NCBI RefSeq assembly: GCF_002835995.1
Contig: NZ_PJBZ01000043.1
Coordinates: 1-64,000, forward strand
Source of the DNA: Psychromonas sp. Urea-02u-13
GTDB taxonomy: Bacteria; Pseudomonadota; Gammaproteobacteria; Enterobacterales; Psychromonadaceae
DNA length: 64,000 nucleotides
Direction: 5' to 3'
Positions 25,050 to 34,515 of this stretch are shown here, in pieces (the first letter of the stretch is position 1; every line of letters begins with the position of its first letter). The notes under the pieces are model-generated. The model made no database searches. It saw only the letters and a list, made by a program, of their open reading frames with translations, and was not told the origin of the DNA. Made by a program: the position numbers and the translations under genes.

Positions 25050-25856
25050 TTATGCGAATTCTGTCCAGATAGGGGCATGATCAGAAGGCTTTTCAATCGC
25101 TCTTAATTCATAATCGATACCAGTATCAACTGTATTATCCGCTAATTTCTGTGTTGCTAATACCACATCAATACGTAAGCCTCGGTTATCATCAAAGCCA
25201 CGAGAGCGGTAATCAAACCAACTATATTGATCATCTACTTCTGGGTTTAACAAACGGAAGGTATCGGTAAAACCAAAATCCATCAACGTTTTTAACCATT
25301 CACGCTCTTCTGGTAAGAAACTACATTTCTTTGTTTGTAACCAACGCTTAGCATTCACTTCACCAATACCAATATCAATGTCTGCAGGTGAGATATTGAT
25401 ATCTCCCATTACAATCACATTGTCTTCTGGGGTGTGGTTTTCATTAAGATAAGTATTTAAATCAATGTAGAACTGACGTTTATAAGGATATTTTGTTTCG
25501 TGCTTTTGGCTTTCACCCTGTGGGAAATAACCATTTAAAATAGTGGTTTTTTCACCCTTATCATCTTCAAGCGTCACCATTATCATACGCTTCTGGTGTT
25601 CTTCATTGTCGCTAGGAAAACCATACTGTACTGAAACAGGCTCTTTTTTACACAACATAGCCACACCATAATGTGCTTTTTGGCCGTGAAAATAAACGTG
25701 GTAACCCATCGCTTCGACAGCTTCGACAGGAAACATGTCATTGTGTACTTTTATCTCTTGTAGGCCGATAACATCGGGCTGATGTTTATCGATAATTGCT
25801 TGTAGTTGATGAAGGCGAGCACGAAGCCCATTAATGTTGAAGGAGATAACTTTCAT
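25050..25856 (-). CDS. xthA: Exodeoxyribonuclease III
   Basis: This 268-residue AP endonuclease/3'-5' exonuclease acts in base excision repair. Motifs are FNINGLRAR (6-14), GLQEIKVH (31-38) with the metal-binding Glu, the GDINISP loop (near 151), and SDHAPIW at the C terminus. The ATG lies directly after the T tract of a terminator, and its Shine-Dalgarno AGGG (25864-25867, minus strand) is inside that terminator's 3' arm. Confidence 0.95.
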   Translation of the reverse strand: MKVISFNINGLRARLHQLQAIIDKHQPDVIGLQEIKVHNDMFPVEAVEAMGYHVYFHGQKAHYGVAMLCKKEPVSVQYGFPSDNEEHQKRMIMVTLEDDKGEKTTILNGYFPQGESQKHETKYPYKRQFYIDLNTYLNENHTPEDNVIVMGDINISPADIDIGIGEVNAKRWLQTKKCSFLPEEREWLKTLMDFGFTDTFRLLNPEVDDQYSWFDYRSRGFDDNRGLRIDVVLATQKLADNTVDTGIDYELRAIEKPSDHAPIWTEFA

Positions 25857-25886
25857 AAAAAAGCCCTAATTTAAAAAATTAGGGCT
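25857..25886 (-). terminator. Terminator/attenuator between the TIGR02647 gene and xthA
   Basis: On the minus strand an 11-bp stem, AGCCCTAATTT/AAATTAGGGCT, is followed by six T and then immediately by the xthA start codon. It can act as a terminator for the upstream small gene. In read-through mRNA it would also bury the xthA Shine-Dalgarno sequence. Confidence 0.85.
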
Positions 25887-25921
25887 GAATGTAGCGCGGT
25901 CAGTTTAAGAACTCAACTGTT

Positions 25922-26158
25922 TTAACTTAGTGTTGCTAAAACTCGATGTAGATTATCAACTGTCTCGATGCCGCTGTCTGTTAAGTAACCGCCATCTGTT
26001 TGTGAAATAAGCCCTTTATCGAAAAGTGCTTTTGCAGCAGTGATGACAATAGGGGTTGCATCGTTGTGAATTTTAATGCCTTCTAATTGAGATTGTGTTG
26101 GGAACTTAGCTAGTAATTTCATCTCTTCAAACAGGGTATCAGAATAATTTTTAGTCAT
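25922..26158 (-). CDS. TIGR02647 family small protein
   Basis: This 78-residue protein has the TIGR02647 pattern: an ELxxLAKFPTxSQLEGIKIH region (12-32), an A-rich helix and FDKGLISQTDGGYLTDSGIE (46-65). It looks like a small winged-helix fold, but the function is unknown. It is the first gene on the minus strand before xthA, with an intrinsic terminator between. Confidence 0.85.
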   Translation of the reverse strand: MTKNYSDTLFEEMKLLAKFPTQSQLEGIKIHNDATPIVITAAKALFDKGLISQTDGGYLTDSGIETVDNLHRVLATLS

Positions 26159-26248
26159 GATTTCTCACTTCTCTTGAATAGGGGAAGTTTCATCATAAGG
26201 GCTTGAAAGCAGATTGCAAATTAATAAGGGAGTAAGTTGGGGTAGATC

Positions 26249-26286
26249 AAAAAAGCCCGCAAGAAAACGAAAACTTGCGGGCTTTT
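26249..26286 (-). terminator. Terminator after suhB
   Basis: The 13-bp stem AAAAGCCCGCAAG/CTTGCGGGCTTTT (26251-26263 with 26274-26286) has a 10-nt loop and is followed on the minus strand by a T run. Confidence 0.92.
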
Positions 26287-26349
26287 AAGCTAATAATGAT
26301 GACATCATCCGTAATGTATCAACTATTAACTGTTATTTAAACAAACGTT

Positions 26350-27138
26350 TTAAATGTGGTGTTTACGGATAACCGTTAACATCTCTTTTAAAAGTTTTGG
26401 ATTTGCAGCTACAACATTACCTGATTTCATGTAATCGTTGCCGCCATTAAAATCAGTCACCATTGCGCCTGATTCTTTTAACAATAATTCGCCAGCAGCG
26501 ATATCCCAAGGTTTTAGACCGTATTCCCAGAAACCATCCATACGACCAGCCGCTACATAAGCTAAATCTAGTGCAGCACTACCGCCACGACGCATATCAG
26601 CCACTTCTAAGAAGAAATCATTGAAGATTTCTAAGTAAGTTTTTGTATGGTGCTTCTGTTTGAATGGGAAACCAGTAGCAAGTAATGTTCCTGCTAATTT
26701 AGGCACTGCGCTTGTACGAGTACGGTAACCGTTGATTTGTGAGCTTTGGCCTTTAACAGCAGAGAAAAGTTCATTGCGGATTGGATCAAATACGATACCA
26801 ACTTCAGTACGGCCTTTGATTTTTAATGCAATTGAAACAGCAAAATGAGGAATGCCGTGAATAAAGTTAGTTGTTCCGTCTAACGGATCAATAATCCATT
26901 GGTGATCTTTATCTTTACCTTCAAGAATACCTGACTCTTCACAAATGAAGCTATGGTCAGGGAAAGATTTTTGTAATGTACCAATAATTGCAAGCTCAGC
27001 TTCTTTATCGACACTTGTTACATAGTCGTTTAACGATTTTTCTTCAACTTCAACTGATTCTAGATTTTCGTAGCCTTTAACGATTACTTTACCTGCGTTA
27101 CGGGCAGCACGAATTGCAATATTTAACATTGGATGCAT
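26350..27138 (-). CDS. suhB: Inositol monophosphatase family protein SuhB
   Basis: This 262-residue magnesium-dependent phosphatase also helps rRNA antitermination in E. coli. Motifs are the metal site WIIDPLDGTTNFIHGIPHF (near 82-100), with the upstream CEESG Glu, and the second site GGSAALDLAYVAAGRMDGF (near 184-202). The gene is divergent from trmJ, as in E. coli. The start ATG agrees with E. coli SuhB (MHPMLNIA). Confidence 0.95.
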   Translation of the reverse strand: MHPMLNIAIRAARNAGKVIVKGYENLESVEVEEKSLNDYVTSVDKEAELAIIGTLQKSFPDHSFICEESGILEGKDKDHQWIIDPLDGTTNFIHGIPHFAVSIALKIKGRTEVGIVFDPIRNELFSAVKGQSSQINGYRTRTSAVPKLAGTLLATGFPFKQKHHTKTYLEIFNDFFLEVADMRRGGSAALDLAYVAAGRMDGFWEYGLKPWDIAAGELLLKESGAMVTDFNGGNDYMKSGNVVAANPKLLKEMLTVIRKHHI

Positions 27139-27334
27139 TTGATCACCATTAGATTGTAAAAGAACATGAAGGGAGATTCCTTCGGCGCAAAATTATACAC
27201 AGATCACAAAATTGTGCAAATATTTCTCATCGCTGATCGATGTGAATCTATTTTTTTGTGGCGCTGTTTCTGCTAAACTGCGCGCTTATTTTCAGCAAGC
27301 TCTATTGAGCTTATAAATTATTCAAGGAACCCCT

Positions 27335-28081
27335 ATGTTAGATAACGTACGTATCATTCTTATCGGTACTTCTCACCCTGGTAATATTGGTAGCGCTGCG
27401 CGCGCAATGAAAACTATGGGCTTGTCTAATCTAGTGTTAGTGGATCCAGAGTGTGAAATCGATGGAAAATCTGTTGCACTGTCTGCCGGTGCCGGTGATG
27501 TACTAAAAAATCACCAACGTTTTGATACATTAGATGAAGCCATTGCAGATTGTGGTTTAGTGATTGGCGCAAGCGCACGTCCGCGCACGTTAGATTGGCC
27601 AATGTTAGACCCTCGTGAAATGGGCGTAAAAGCGGTTGTTGAAGGTCAAAAGCATCCTATCGCGTTAGTGTTTGGTCGTGAAAATAGTGGTTTGACTAAC
27701 GATGAACTACAGAAATGTCATTTTCATGTGTTTATTCCAGCAAATCCTGACTATAGCTCGCTTAACTTAGCAATGGCAGTACAAACATTGAGCTATGAAA
27801 TTCGCATGGCATTTTTGTCAGCAACCGCTTATCCAGAACAAGTAGAAGAGTATCCTCTTTCGGGCGAGCTTGAAGGTTTGTTTAATCATCTTGAAGAAAC
27901 ATTAACAGACACTGGTTTTATTGTACCCGCTCACCCTGGTTTGGTAATGACAAAATTACGTCGTTTCTTCAACCGCGCACGCCCTGAAGTAGCTGAATTA
28001 CGTATGTGGCGCGGTGTGTTAAGTAGCATTCAAAAATCATTAGTTGCAAGCAAAAAAGAAACAGATATAAACGAAAAATAA
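27335..28081 (+). CDS. trmJ: tRNA (cytidine/uridine-32-2'-O)-methyltransferase
   Basis: This 248-residue SPOUT methyltransferase adds a 2'-O-methyl group at position 32 of several tRNAs. It shows [20 protein letters not shown] (6-25), [15 protein letters not shown] (near 111) and the knot region [24 protein letters not shown] precedes the ATG. It lies directly upstream of iscR, matching the order suhB/trmJ/iscR of E. coli. Confidence 0.95.
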   Translation: MLDNVRIILIGTSHPGNIGSAARAMKTMGLSNLVLVDPECEIDGKSVALSAGAGDVLKNHQRFDTLDEAIADCGLVIGASARPRTLDWPMLDPREMGVKAVVEGQKHPIALVFGRENSGLTNDELQKCHFHVFIPANPDYSSLNLAMAVQTLSYEIRMAFLSATAYPEQVEEYPLSGELEGLFNHLEETLTDTGFIVPAHPGLVMTKLRRFFNRARPEVAELRMWRGVLSSIQKSLVASKKETDINEK

Positions 28082-28104
28082 AACCGACTAAACTTTGTGG
28101 TTTT

Positions 28105-28136
28105 TTAGTTGACTATTTTAGTCAGGTATTTATACT
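28105..28136 (+). promoter_or_regulatory. iscR promoter overlapped by an IscR type 1 binding site
   Basis: The 25 bases at 28105-28129 match the type 1 IscR consensus (ATASYYGACT-RWWW-YAGTCRRSTAT) at 24 of 25 positions. The same region carries TTGACT (28109-28114) and TATACT (28131-28136) 16 bp apart. Holo-IscR bound here would block RNA polymerase, giving the known negative feedback on isc transcription. Confidence 0.85.
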
Positions 28137-28196
28137 TCAGTCATAAGTAAGTAAATAAATAAGTGATCTAGTTCACCTTTAAAAGAAGCGAAGTTT

Positions 28197-28676
28197 ATGA
28201 AACTAACCTCAAAAGGCCGTTATGCGGTCACTGCAATGCTTGATGTTGCAATAAAAGAGCATTTAGGTCCTGTCCCGCTTGCTGATATTTCTGAGCGTCA
28301 GGGGATCTCGTTATCCTATCTAGAGCAGTTGTTTTCTAAATTACGTAAAAAAGAATTAGTTAGCAGCGTTCGAGGCCCAGGTGGTGGTTACCGCCTAGGT
28401 AAAACACGCGGAGAAATTTCTGTCGCAATGATTATTGATGCAGTCAATGAATCTGTGGATATACGCAAATGTAGCGGCGAAAGTGGCTGTAACGAAAATG
28501 GTGTTCAATGTTTAACACACTTATTGTGGGAACAGTTGAGCGATCGCATTAGTAGTTTTCTAGACGGCATTACCCTAGAAGAATTAATGGAAACAGATCA
28601 CGTTCAAACTATTTCAGAAATTCAAAATAATAAATTTAAACAATCTGCACAACTGAATGTAAAAGTCAGTCGATAA
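28197..28676 (+). CDS. iscR: Fe-S cluster regulator IscR
   Basis: This 159-residue Rrf2-family regulator has a winged helix at about 1-60 ([39 protein letters not shown]). The [2Fe-2S] ligands are Cys in [17 protein letters not shown] (three cysteines six apart) and the His in CLTHLLW. The first gene of the isc operon, it senses cluster supply and represses the operon from the site at 28105. GAAGCGAAG precedes the ATG. Confidence 0.97.
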   Translation: MKLTSKGRYAVTAMLDVAIKEHLGPVPLADISERQGISLSYLEQLFSKLRKKELVSSVRGPGGGYRLGKTRGEISVAMIIDAVNESVDIRKCSGESGCNENGVQCLTHLLWEQLSDRISSFLDGITLEELMETDHVQTISEIQNNKFKQSAQLNVKVSR

Positions 28677-28692
28677 CGCAGCGGAGATAATA

Positions 28693-29907
28693 ATGAAATT
28701 ACCGATTTACCTTGATTACTCAGCAACAACACCAGTTGACCCACGTGTTGCCGCCCTCATGATGAAATACTTAACAATGGATGGCGAGTTTGGTAATCCA
28801 GCATCTCGTTCACATCGTTTCGGTTGGCAAGCAGAAGAAGCCGTTGACGTTGCACGTGAACAAGTTGCAGAGTTAATTAATGCAGACCCACGTGAAATAG
28901 TTTTCACTTCTGGTGCAACTGAATCAAATAACCTTGCTATTAAAGGTGCTGCGCATTTTTACGGTAAAAAAGGTAAACATATTATTACCGCTAAAACAGA
29001 GCATAAAGCTGTTTTAGATACTTGTCGCCAATTAGAGCGTGAAGGTTACGAAGTGACTTACCTTGAACCAGGTACTGACGGTATTGTTACACCACAACAG
29101 CTAAAAGAAGCATTACGCGAAGATACAATCGTAGTGAGCCTAATGCATGTAAACAACGAAATCGGTGTTATCCAAGATATCGCTGCATTCGGTGAATTAT
29201 GTCGCGCAAACAAAGTTGTTTTACACGTTGATGCTGCACAAAGCGCGGGTAAAGTTGACATTGACGTACAAACAATGAAAGTAGATTTAATCTCTTTCTC
29301 TGCACATAAAGTGTATGGCCCTAAAGGGATTGGCGCACTCTATGTTTCGCGTAAACCGCGTATTCGTTTAGAAGCACAAATGCACGGTGGCGGACACGAA
29401 CGCGGTATGCGTAGTGGTACACTAGCGACACATCAAATCGTTGCGATGGGTGAAGCTTTCCGCATTGCAAAAGAAGAAATGGCAGAAGAAAATAAACGTT
29501 TTCTTAAATTACGTACACGTCTTCTAGACGGTGTAAGTGGTATGGAAGAAGTTTATGTTAATGGTTCAATGGATAGCCGTATCGCGGGTAACATTAATAT
29601 CAGCTTTAACTATGTTGAAGGCGAATCATTAGTTATGGCACTTAAAGACTTAGCGGTTTCATCGGGTAGTGCATGTACATCTGCAAGTCTTGAACCTTCA
29701 TACGTTTTACGTGCAATTGGTCGTGATGACGAATTGGCACATAGCTCAATCCGTTTCAGTATTGGTCGTTTTACGACTGAAGAAGAAATTGATTATGCCA
29801 TTAAAATTATTTGTGAAAATATCGGTAAATTACGTGATATGTCGCCACTTTGGGATATGTACAAAGAAGGCATCGATATAAACAGCATTGAGTGGTCTCA
29901 CCACTAA
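28693..29907 (+). CDS. iscS: Cysteine desulfurase IscS
   Basis: This 404-residue PLP enzyme removes sulfur from cysteine for Fe-S clusters and tRNA thiolation. The PLP lysine is in [18 protein letters not shown] (near 206) and the active-site Cys is in [17 protein letters not shown] (near 328). Start and length match E. coli IscS (404). It is followed by an unusually long, palindromic gap before iscU. Confidence 0.98.
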   Translation: MKLPIYLDYSATTPVDPRVAALMMKYLTMDGEFGNPASRSHRFGWQAEEAVDVAREQVAELINADPREIVFTSGATESNNLAIKGAAHFYGKKGKHIITAKTEHKAVLDTCRQLEREGYEVTYLEPGTDGIVTPQQLKEALREDTIVVSLMHVNNEIGVIQDIAAFGELCRANKVVLHVDAAQSAGKVDIDVQTMKVDLISFSAHKVYGPKGIGALYVSRKPRIRLEAQMHGGGHERGMRSGTLATHQIVAMGEAFRIAKEEMAEENKRFLKLRTRLLDGVSGMEEVYVNGSMDSRIAGNINISFNYVEGESLVMALKDLAVSSGSACTSASLEPSYVLRAIGRDDELAHSSIRFSIGRFTTEEEIDYAIKIICENIGKLRDMSPLWDMYKEGIDINSIEWSHH

Positions 29908-29913
29908 AATTGC

Positions 29914-30010
29914 TTGTCGCGTTGCCATTTGAGCCTATTTCTACGTTGAAAGTGCTCACTTGGTAAACCAAGCTCCGCGCTTTTGCCTTGAAATAGACTC
30001 AACTGGCTTA
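29914..30010. repeat. Imperfect ~46-bp palindrome between iscS and iscU
   Basis: The left arm from about 29918 (CGCGTTGCCATTTGAGCCTA) pairs with the right arm ending near 30014 (rightmost part GAAATAGACTCAACTGGC). A tight centre, CTTGG-TAAA-CCAAG, is visible. The arms agree at roughly two-thirds of positions, with long exact blocks such as GAAATAG/CTATTTC. It looks like a dispersed palindromic repeat (MITE- or REP-like) or a long mRNA hairpin. I see no second copy in this window. Confidence 0.65.
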
Positions 30011-30056
30011 GCGATATCGGTATATGAAAACAGACATTAAATAAAGGAATAACATC

Positions 30057-30437
30057 ATGGCTTACAGCGAAAAAGTAATCGATCATTACGAAAATCCACG
30101 TAACGTGGGTTCATTTGATAAAGACGATAAGAGTGTTGCAACGGGTATGGTTGGTGCACCTGCATGTGGCGATGTAATGAAACTGCAACTTAAAATCGAC
30201 GCTAATGGTGTGATTGAAGATGCAAAATTCAAAACATATGGTTGTGGTAGTGCGATTGCGTCTAGCTCATTAGTCACTGAATGGGTAAAAGGCAAAACAT
30301 TAGACGAAGCAGCAGCGATTACTAATACAGAGATCACCGCTGAGCTTGCTTTACCTCCTGTAAAAATTCATTGTTCTATTCTTGCTGAAGATGCAATTAA
30401 AGCTGCAATTGAAGATTATAAGAGTAAAAACGCATAA
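30057..30437 (+). CDS. iscU: Fe-S cluster assembly scaffold IscU
   Basis: This 126-residue scaffold receives sulfur from IscS and builds [2Fe-2S] clusters. The three ligand cysteines are in GAPACGD, YGCGSA and KIHCSIL, and the HscA recognition motif LPPVK is present just before the third. ATAAAGGAATAAC precedes the ATG. Confidence 0.98.
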   Translation: MAYSEKVIDHYENPRNVGSFDKDDKSVATGMVGAPACGDVMKLQLKIDANGVIEDAKFKTYGCGSAIASSSLVTEWVKGKTLDEAAAITNTEITAELALPPVKIHCSILAEDAIKAAIEDYKSKNA

Positions 30438-30461
30438 CCAGTCCCGTTTAAGGAGTCTATT

Positions 30462-30785
30462 TTGGCTATCACAATGACAGAGCCAGCGGCTAAACATGTT
30501 GCTGATTTTCTAGTAAACCGTGGCAAAGGCATTGGCTTACGCTTAGGTGTGAAAACTTCTGGCTGCTCAGGTATGGCTTATGTACTTGAGTTTGTTGATG
30601 TATTAAACGAAGACGATGAAGTGTTCACTGATAAAGGTGTTTCAATCATCGTTGACAAAAAAAGCCTTGTTTACCTTAATGGTACTGAGCTTGATTTTGT
30701 CAAAGAAGGTTTAAATGAAGGTTTTGAATTTAACAACCCAAATACCGATGGTGAATGTGGTTGTGGCGAAAGCTTCAGCGTTTAA
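30462..30785 (+). CDS. iscA: A-type Fe-S carrier IscA (TTG start)
   Basis: This 107-residue carrier has the three-cysteine pattern CSGMAY near 35 and GECGCGESF at the C terminus. The start is TTG at 30462 with AAGGAG 7 nt upstream. This gives an N terminus [10 protein letters not shown] that aligns with E. coli IscA (MSITLSDSAA), so the non-ATG start is well supported. It takes clusters from IscU and passes them to apo-proteins. Confidence 0.95.
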   Translation: MAITMTEPAAKHVADFLVNRGKGIGLRLGVKTSGCSGMAYVLEFVDVLNEDDEVFTDKGVSIIVDKKSLVYLNGTELDFVKEGLNEGFEFNNPNTDGECGCGESFSV

Positions 30786-30886
30786 TAAATAATATTGGGA
30801 GTAAGGTGCAAAGTAGATTACTTTTTACCTTACCTCCAAATATCCTCTTCATTATTACCTCTTCTTTATTATAGTAGGATCTCAAA

Positions 30887-31396
30887 TTGAACTACTTTCA
30901 ACTTTTCTCGTTACCCGCTGAATTCAGCATCGATCAAAACTCAGTTGCTCATTGCTATCGCGAATTACAAAAACAATACCACCCTGATAAGTTTGTCATG
31001 CTATCTGATGCAGAACGACTGACGGCTATGCAAAAAAGCACTGAAATAAATGATGCTTATCAAACATTAAAAAACAGCTGTTTACGCGCTCAATACCTGC
31101 TCTTGTTAGCCGGATTTGATATCGCACTGGAGCAGAAAACGCTACAAGATACTGACTTTTTGATGCAGCAAATGGAATGGCGCGAAACGATTGAATCATT
31201 TACACAAGATGATGAAGATGAAATCGAAGCTTTTGCTGAGAATATACAACAACAAGTGAATGATTTAGAATCGACAATTGAACAACAGTTAGTGGCAGAA
31301 TCGTTAGAAGCGGCGGCCGATAGTGTACGTAAACTAAAATTTATGTTGAAGCTGCAAACTGAACTAGAGCAACTTGAAGAGAAGCTCTTCGACTGA
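30887..31396 (+). CDS. hscB: J-domain co-chaperone HscB (TTG start)
   Basis: This 169-residue co-chaperone has the J-domain HPD motif in QKQYHPDKF (near 29-37). It brings IscU to HscA and stimulates its ATPase. The TTG start at 30887 has TAGGA upstream and gives [10 protein letters not shown], aligning with E. coli MDYFTLFGLP. It lies about 100 bp after iscA. Confidence 0.95.
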   Translation: MNYFQLFSLPAEFSIDQNSVAHCYRELQKQYHPDKFVMLSDAERLTAMQKSTEINDAYQTLKNSCLRAQYLLLLAGFDIALEQKTLQDTDFLMQQMEWRETIESFTQDDEDEIEAFAENIQQQVNDLESTIEQQLVAESLEAAADSVRKLKFMLKLQTELEQLEEKLFD

Positions 31397-31424
31397 GATT
31401 ACAGAATTTAAGGTTACAACTCTT

Positions 31425-33281
31425 ATGGCATTACTTCAAATTGCAGAGCCTGGTTTATCTGCAGCTCCCCACCAACATAAACTAGCGGTTGGTATTGATT
31501 TAGGGACAACAAATTCTCTTGTGGCGACTGTGCGTAGCGGTGTTGCAACTACCTTAGTTGATACAGATGGCCAAGATATGTTGCCCTCTGTTATTCACTA
31601 TGGTGAGAACGGTCAAATCACCACGGGTATCGACGCTCAAGCAAAATTGCTAACTGATCCCCTCAATACATTAGTCTCGGTGAAACGATTAATTGGTAAA
31701 TCCTTAGCTGATATCGACCAAACTCATCTTGCTTATCAGTTTAGTGAACATGAAAGTGGTCTCGCACAAATCGTCACGCGTGCTGGTGAAGTTAATGCAT
31801 TGCAAGCATCAAGCGAAATTTTAAAAACATTAAATCAACGTGCTATTGAAACGTTAAAAGCAGAATTGGATGGCGTGGTGATTACCGTGCCAGCATACTT
31901 TGATGATGCGCAGCGCCAAGGCACAAAAGATGCAGCTCGATTAGCTGGACTACATGTTTTACGTTTATTGAATGAGCCAACGGCCGCTGCGATTGCCTAT
32001 GGTTTAGATTCTGGACAAGAAGGGGTGATCGCCGTTTATGATTTAGGCGGTGGTACCTTTGATATCTCTATTTTACGCCTGCATAAAGGTGTGTTTGAAG
32101 TATTAGCAACAGGCGGTGATTCTGCGCTTGGCGGTGATGATTTTGATCATACTATTGTTGAGTGGATTAAGCGTGAAGCGAATATCAGTGGTGAACTATC
32201 ACCAACGCTTCAACAAGAGTTATTACAAGTAGCCCGCGCAGCGAAACAGCAGTTAAGTGATGTTAATGAAGTCAATATTAGTTTAACTAATAGTGACGTT
32301 AATCTGACATTAACAAAAGCTGATTTTGAATCGTTGATTGAAAAATTAGTAAAACAAACACTACGTGCGTGTAAACGTGCAGTGAAAGACGCACAAGTTT
32401 CATTAGATGAGATCGTTGAAGTGGTGATGGTTGGTGGCTCAACACGTGTTCCATTAGTACGCAGTAAAGTCACAGATTTTTTCAAGCGTGAAGTATTAAC
32501 TTCTATTGATCCTGATAAAGTTGTGGCACTGGGCGCCGCGATTCAAGCTGATATTCTTGTCGGTAATAAGCCTGATTCAGAAATGTTATTACTGGATGTT
32601 TTACCTCTTTCGCTTGGCCTTGAAACAATGGGTGAGTTAGTTGAAAAAGTAATTCCGCGTAATACCACTATCCCTGTTGCACGCGCACAAGAATTTACTA
32701 CTTTTAAAGATGGGCAAACGGCAATGCTTATCCATGTTTTACAAGGTGAGCGCGAGCAGGTAAAAGATTGCCGTTCATTAGCGCGTTTTGTATTAACTGA
32801 TATACCGCCAATGGCTGCCGGTGCTGCTCACATTCGAGTGACTTTTCAAGTGGATGCAGACGGATTATTGAGTGTAACTGCGATGGAAAAATCATCGGGT
32901 GTACAAGCTAATATCGAAGTTAAACCTTCTTATGGTTTAAGTGATGCTCAGGTAATGGAAATGCTCAGCGCTTCACAAACCTTTGCACAGCAAGATATTG
33001 ATGCTCGTATGCTGATAGAGCAACAAGTCGAAGTAAAACGTGTTATTGAAAACCTTGAAGGCGCGCTTGAAAAAGATGGTCATCAATTATTGGATGACGG
33101 TGAGTTTGAAGTCATCCAAGATAACATTAAAGTATTAGCGAAGATCGGTGAAGGCACTGATGTTACTGCTATCAAAGATGCGCTAAAAGCGATTGATAAA
33201 TTAACCGATCATTATGCTACATTACGCATGGATGCTTCGATTAAAGCTGCTCTAACGGGCCAGTCTGTTGACACAATTTAG
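31425..33281 (+). CDS. hscA: Hsp70-class chaperone HscA
   Basis: This is 618 residues from the ATG at 31425, which gives [20 protein letters not shown], aligning with E. coli HscA. The longer in-frame upstream extension overlaps hscB and is not supported. Hsp70 signatures are [29 protein letters not shown], and [13 protein letters not shown]. It binds the LPPVK motif of IscU and drives cluster release with ATP. It partners with HscB immediately upstream. Confidence 0.97.
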   Translation: MALLQIAEPGLSAAPHQHKLAVGIDLGTTNSLVATVRSGVATTLVDTDGQDMLPSVIHYGENGQITTGIDAQAKLLTDPLNTLVSVKRLIGKSLADIDQTHLAYQFSEHESGLAQIVTRAGEVNALQASSEILKTLNQRAIETLKAELDGVVITVPAYFDDAQRQGTKDAARLAGLHVLRLLNEPTAAAIAYGLDSGQEGVIAVYDLGGGTFDISILRLHKGVFEVLATGGDSALGGDDFDHTIVEWIKREANISGELSPTLQQELLQVARAAKQQLSDVNEVNISLTNSDVNLTLTKADFESLIEKLVKQTLRACKRAVKDAQVSLDEIVEVVMVGGSTRVPLVRSKVTDFFKREVLTSIDPDKVVALGAAIQADILVGNKPDSEMLLLDVLPLSLGLETMGELVEKVIPRNTTIPVARAQEFTTFKDGQTAMLIHVLQGEREQVKDCRSLARFVLTDIPPMAAGAAHIRVTFQVDADGLLSVTAMEKSSGVQANIEVKPSYGLSDAQVMEMLSASQTFAQQDIDARMLIEQQVEVKRVIENLEGALEKDGHQLLDDGEFEVIQDNIKVLAKIGEGTDVTAIKDALKAIDKLTDHYATLRMDASIKAALTGQSVDTI

Positions 33282-33322
33282 TAACAACAATTTTTATAAA
33301 TATATAAGTAAGGTAATTTAAA

Positions 33323-33661
33323 ATGCCAAAAGTAATATTTCTACCCCATGCAGAGTTATGTCCAGAAGGTCTTGTTATTGAAGCTAAAGAGGGCGACACG
33401 GTCTTAGATCTTGCATTAGCTAATCATATTCATATTGAGCATGCCTGTGAAAAATCTTGTGCCTGTACCACTTGTCACATTGTTGTTCGTGAAGGATTCG
33501 ATTCTTTGGAAGAAAGTGATGAACTAGAAGACGATATGCTTGATAAAGCATGGGGCCTTGAACCGGATTCTCGCCTAGGTTGCCAAGCTTGTGTCGCAAA
33601 AGAAGACCTAGTGATTGAAATTCCAAAATACACAGTTAATATTGTGTCGGAAAATCATTAA
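33323..33661 (+). CDS. fdx: [2Fe-2S] ferredoxin of the isc system
   Basis: This 112-residue adrenodoxin-type ferredoxin has the four ligand cysteines in CEKSCACTTC (three, CX5CX2C) and CQACVA near 88. It supplies electrons to IscS/IscU during cluster assembly. In E. coli it is directly followed by iscX; here a terminator and a three-gene cassette intervene. Confidence 0.97.
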   Translation: MPKVIFLPHAELCPEGLVIEAKEGDTVLDLALANHIHIEHACEKSCACTTCHIVVREGFDSLEESDELEDDMLDKAWGLEPDSRLGCQACVAKEDLVIEIPKYTVNIVSENH

Positions 33662-33702
33662 TCGACCTAGTCCGTTTCTGTTCTTTAGAAATTGATCGCG
33701 TT

Positions 33703-33756
33703 ATTTTAAAAGGCACTTATCTTAGTGTCTTTTTTATTACTCTAAAATATTCATTA
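33703..33756 (+). repeat. Left copy of the sequence bracketing the GntR-ABC cassette (includes a terminator)
   Basis: This contains the stem AAAAGGCACT/AGTGTCTTTT (33708-33717 with 33724-33733) followed by T-rich sequence, the terminator of the isc operon. The whole segment is about 82% identical, with one gap, to 36263-36317. Confidence 0.75.
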
Positions 33757-34107
33757 CCTCATATATTTCCATTAATCTCTCCCTGCCAGTTAAGCTAATT
33801 AATGATTTTTTGCCTGCGGATGAGTGACTTCTCTTTAAATTCCCTACGTAGTTTTTATCTACTATAACGCTAAGATTCTTTTCAGGTACCAGAGAAAAGT
33901 GAAGCAGGGTGTTTATGAATTTATTTACTCACTAAAAATCCTACTGTCATAAACCAATTTACAGCTTATAACGATTTTTAAACGCGTTGATAAACGTCTA
34001 TCCATGACACAACCAAGCTCAATATTACGCTTGTTATTCACGGATTAACTGATGCTCATTTACTTTTTTGAAAAAGGGCTGGTGATTAAAGTTATAATTG
34101 GTTATGG
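33757..34107. other. Gap between the isc terminator and the GntR gene
   Basis: About 350 bp with no convincing ORF and no repeat found. The segment is A+T-rich. Promoter elements for the GntR gene presumably lie near its 3' end. Confidence 0.45.
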
Positions 34108-34129
34108 TGTTGTATACGTGTATAGCACT
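34108..34129. promoter_or_regulatory. Imperfect palindrome upstream of the GntR gene, candidate operator
   Basis: About 16 of 22 positions are symmetrical, centred on TATACGTGTATA. It lies 15 bp before the start codon, a position typical of YtrA-type self-regulation. Confidence 0.45.
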
Positions 34130-34143
34130 ATATCGAGGATTTA

Positions 34144-34515
34144 ATGTCAGACTGGAATGATAAACAGCCCATTTATCAGCAAATCAAATTACGCATAGAG
34201 CTGCAGATTTTAGCTGGAATTTGGCCTGAAGGAGAAGCTTTGCCATCGGTTAGAACCGTTGCTTCAGACTTGAAAATTAACCACTTAACGGTAATGAAAG
34301 CTTATCAATTACTTGTTGATGACTCTTTAATTGAAAAAGTTCGGGGTAGGGGCATGTTCGTTTTAATAGGGGCACAAGCTCAATTAAAAGCACATAAAAC
34401 CAACTTGTTTTTAAATGAAGGTATCCCAGAAATAATTCAAAAATTACAACAGCTGGAGATACCGGTTGATGATTTTATTCAAGCGCTAAAACAGCAGATC
34501 AAGGAAAAGCAATGA
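34144..34515 (+). CDS. GntR-family regulator, YtrA subfamily
   Basis: This 123-residue protein has an N-terminal GntR winged helix (IYQQIKLRIELQIL, then LPSVRTVASDLKINHLTVMKAY near 38-59) and a short C-terminal helical region. The size is typical of the YtrA subfamily, which controls adjacent ABC transporter genes. CGAGGA precedes the ATG. Its stop overlaps the ATPase gene start (ATGA), so it is the first gene of the cassette and probably its repressor. Confidence 0.9.
   Translation: MSDWNDKQPIYQQIKLRIELQILAGIWPEGEALPSVRTVASDLKINHLTVMKAYQLLVDDSLIEKVRGRGMFVLIGAQAQLKAHKTNLFLNEGIPEIIQKLQQLEIPVDDFIQALKQQIKEKQ

Noticed and set aside
31374-31424. Longer N-terminal extension of hscA
   Set aside because: The extension overlaps hscB and does not align with known HscA. 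The ATG at 31425 gives the conserved N terminus.
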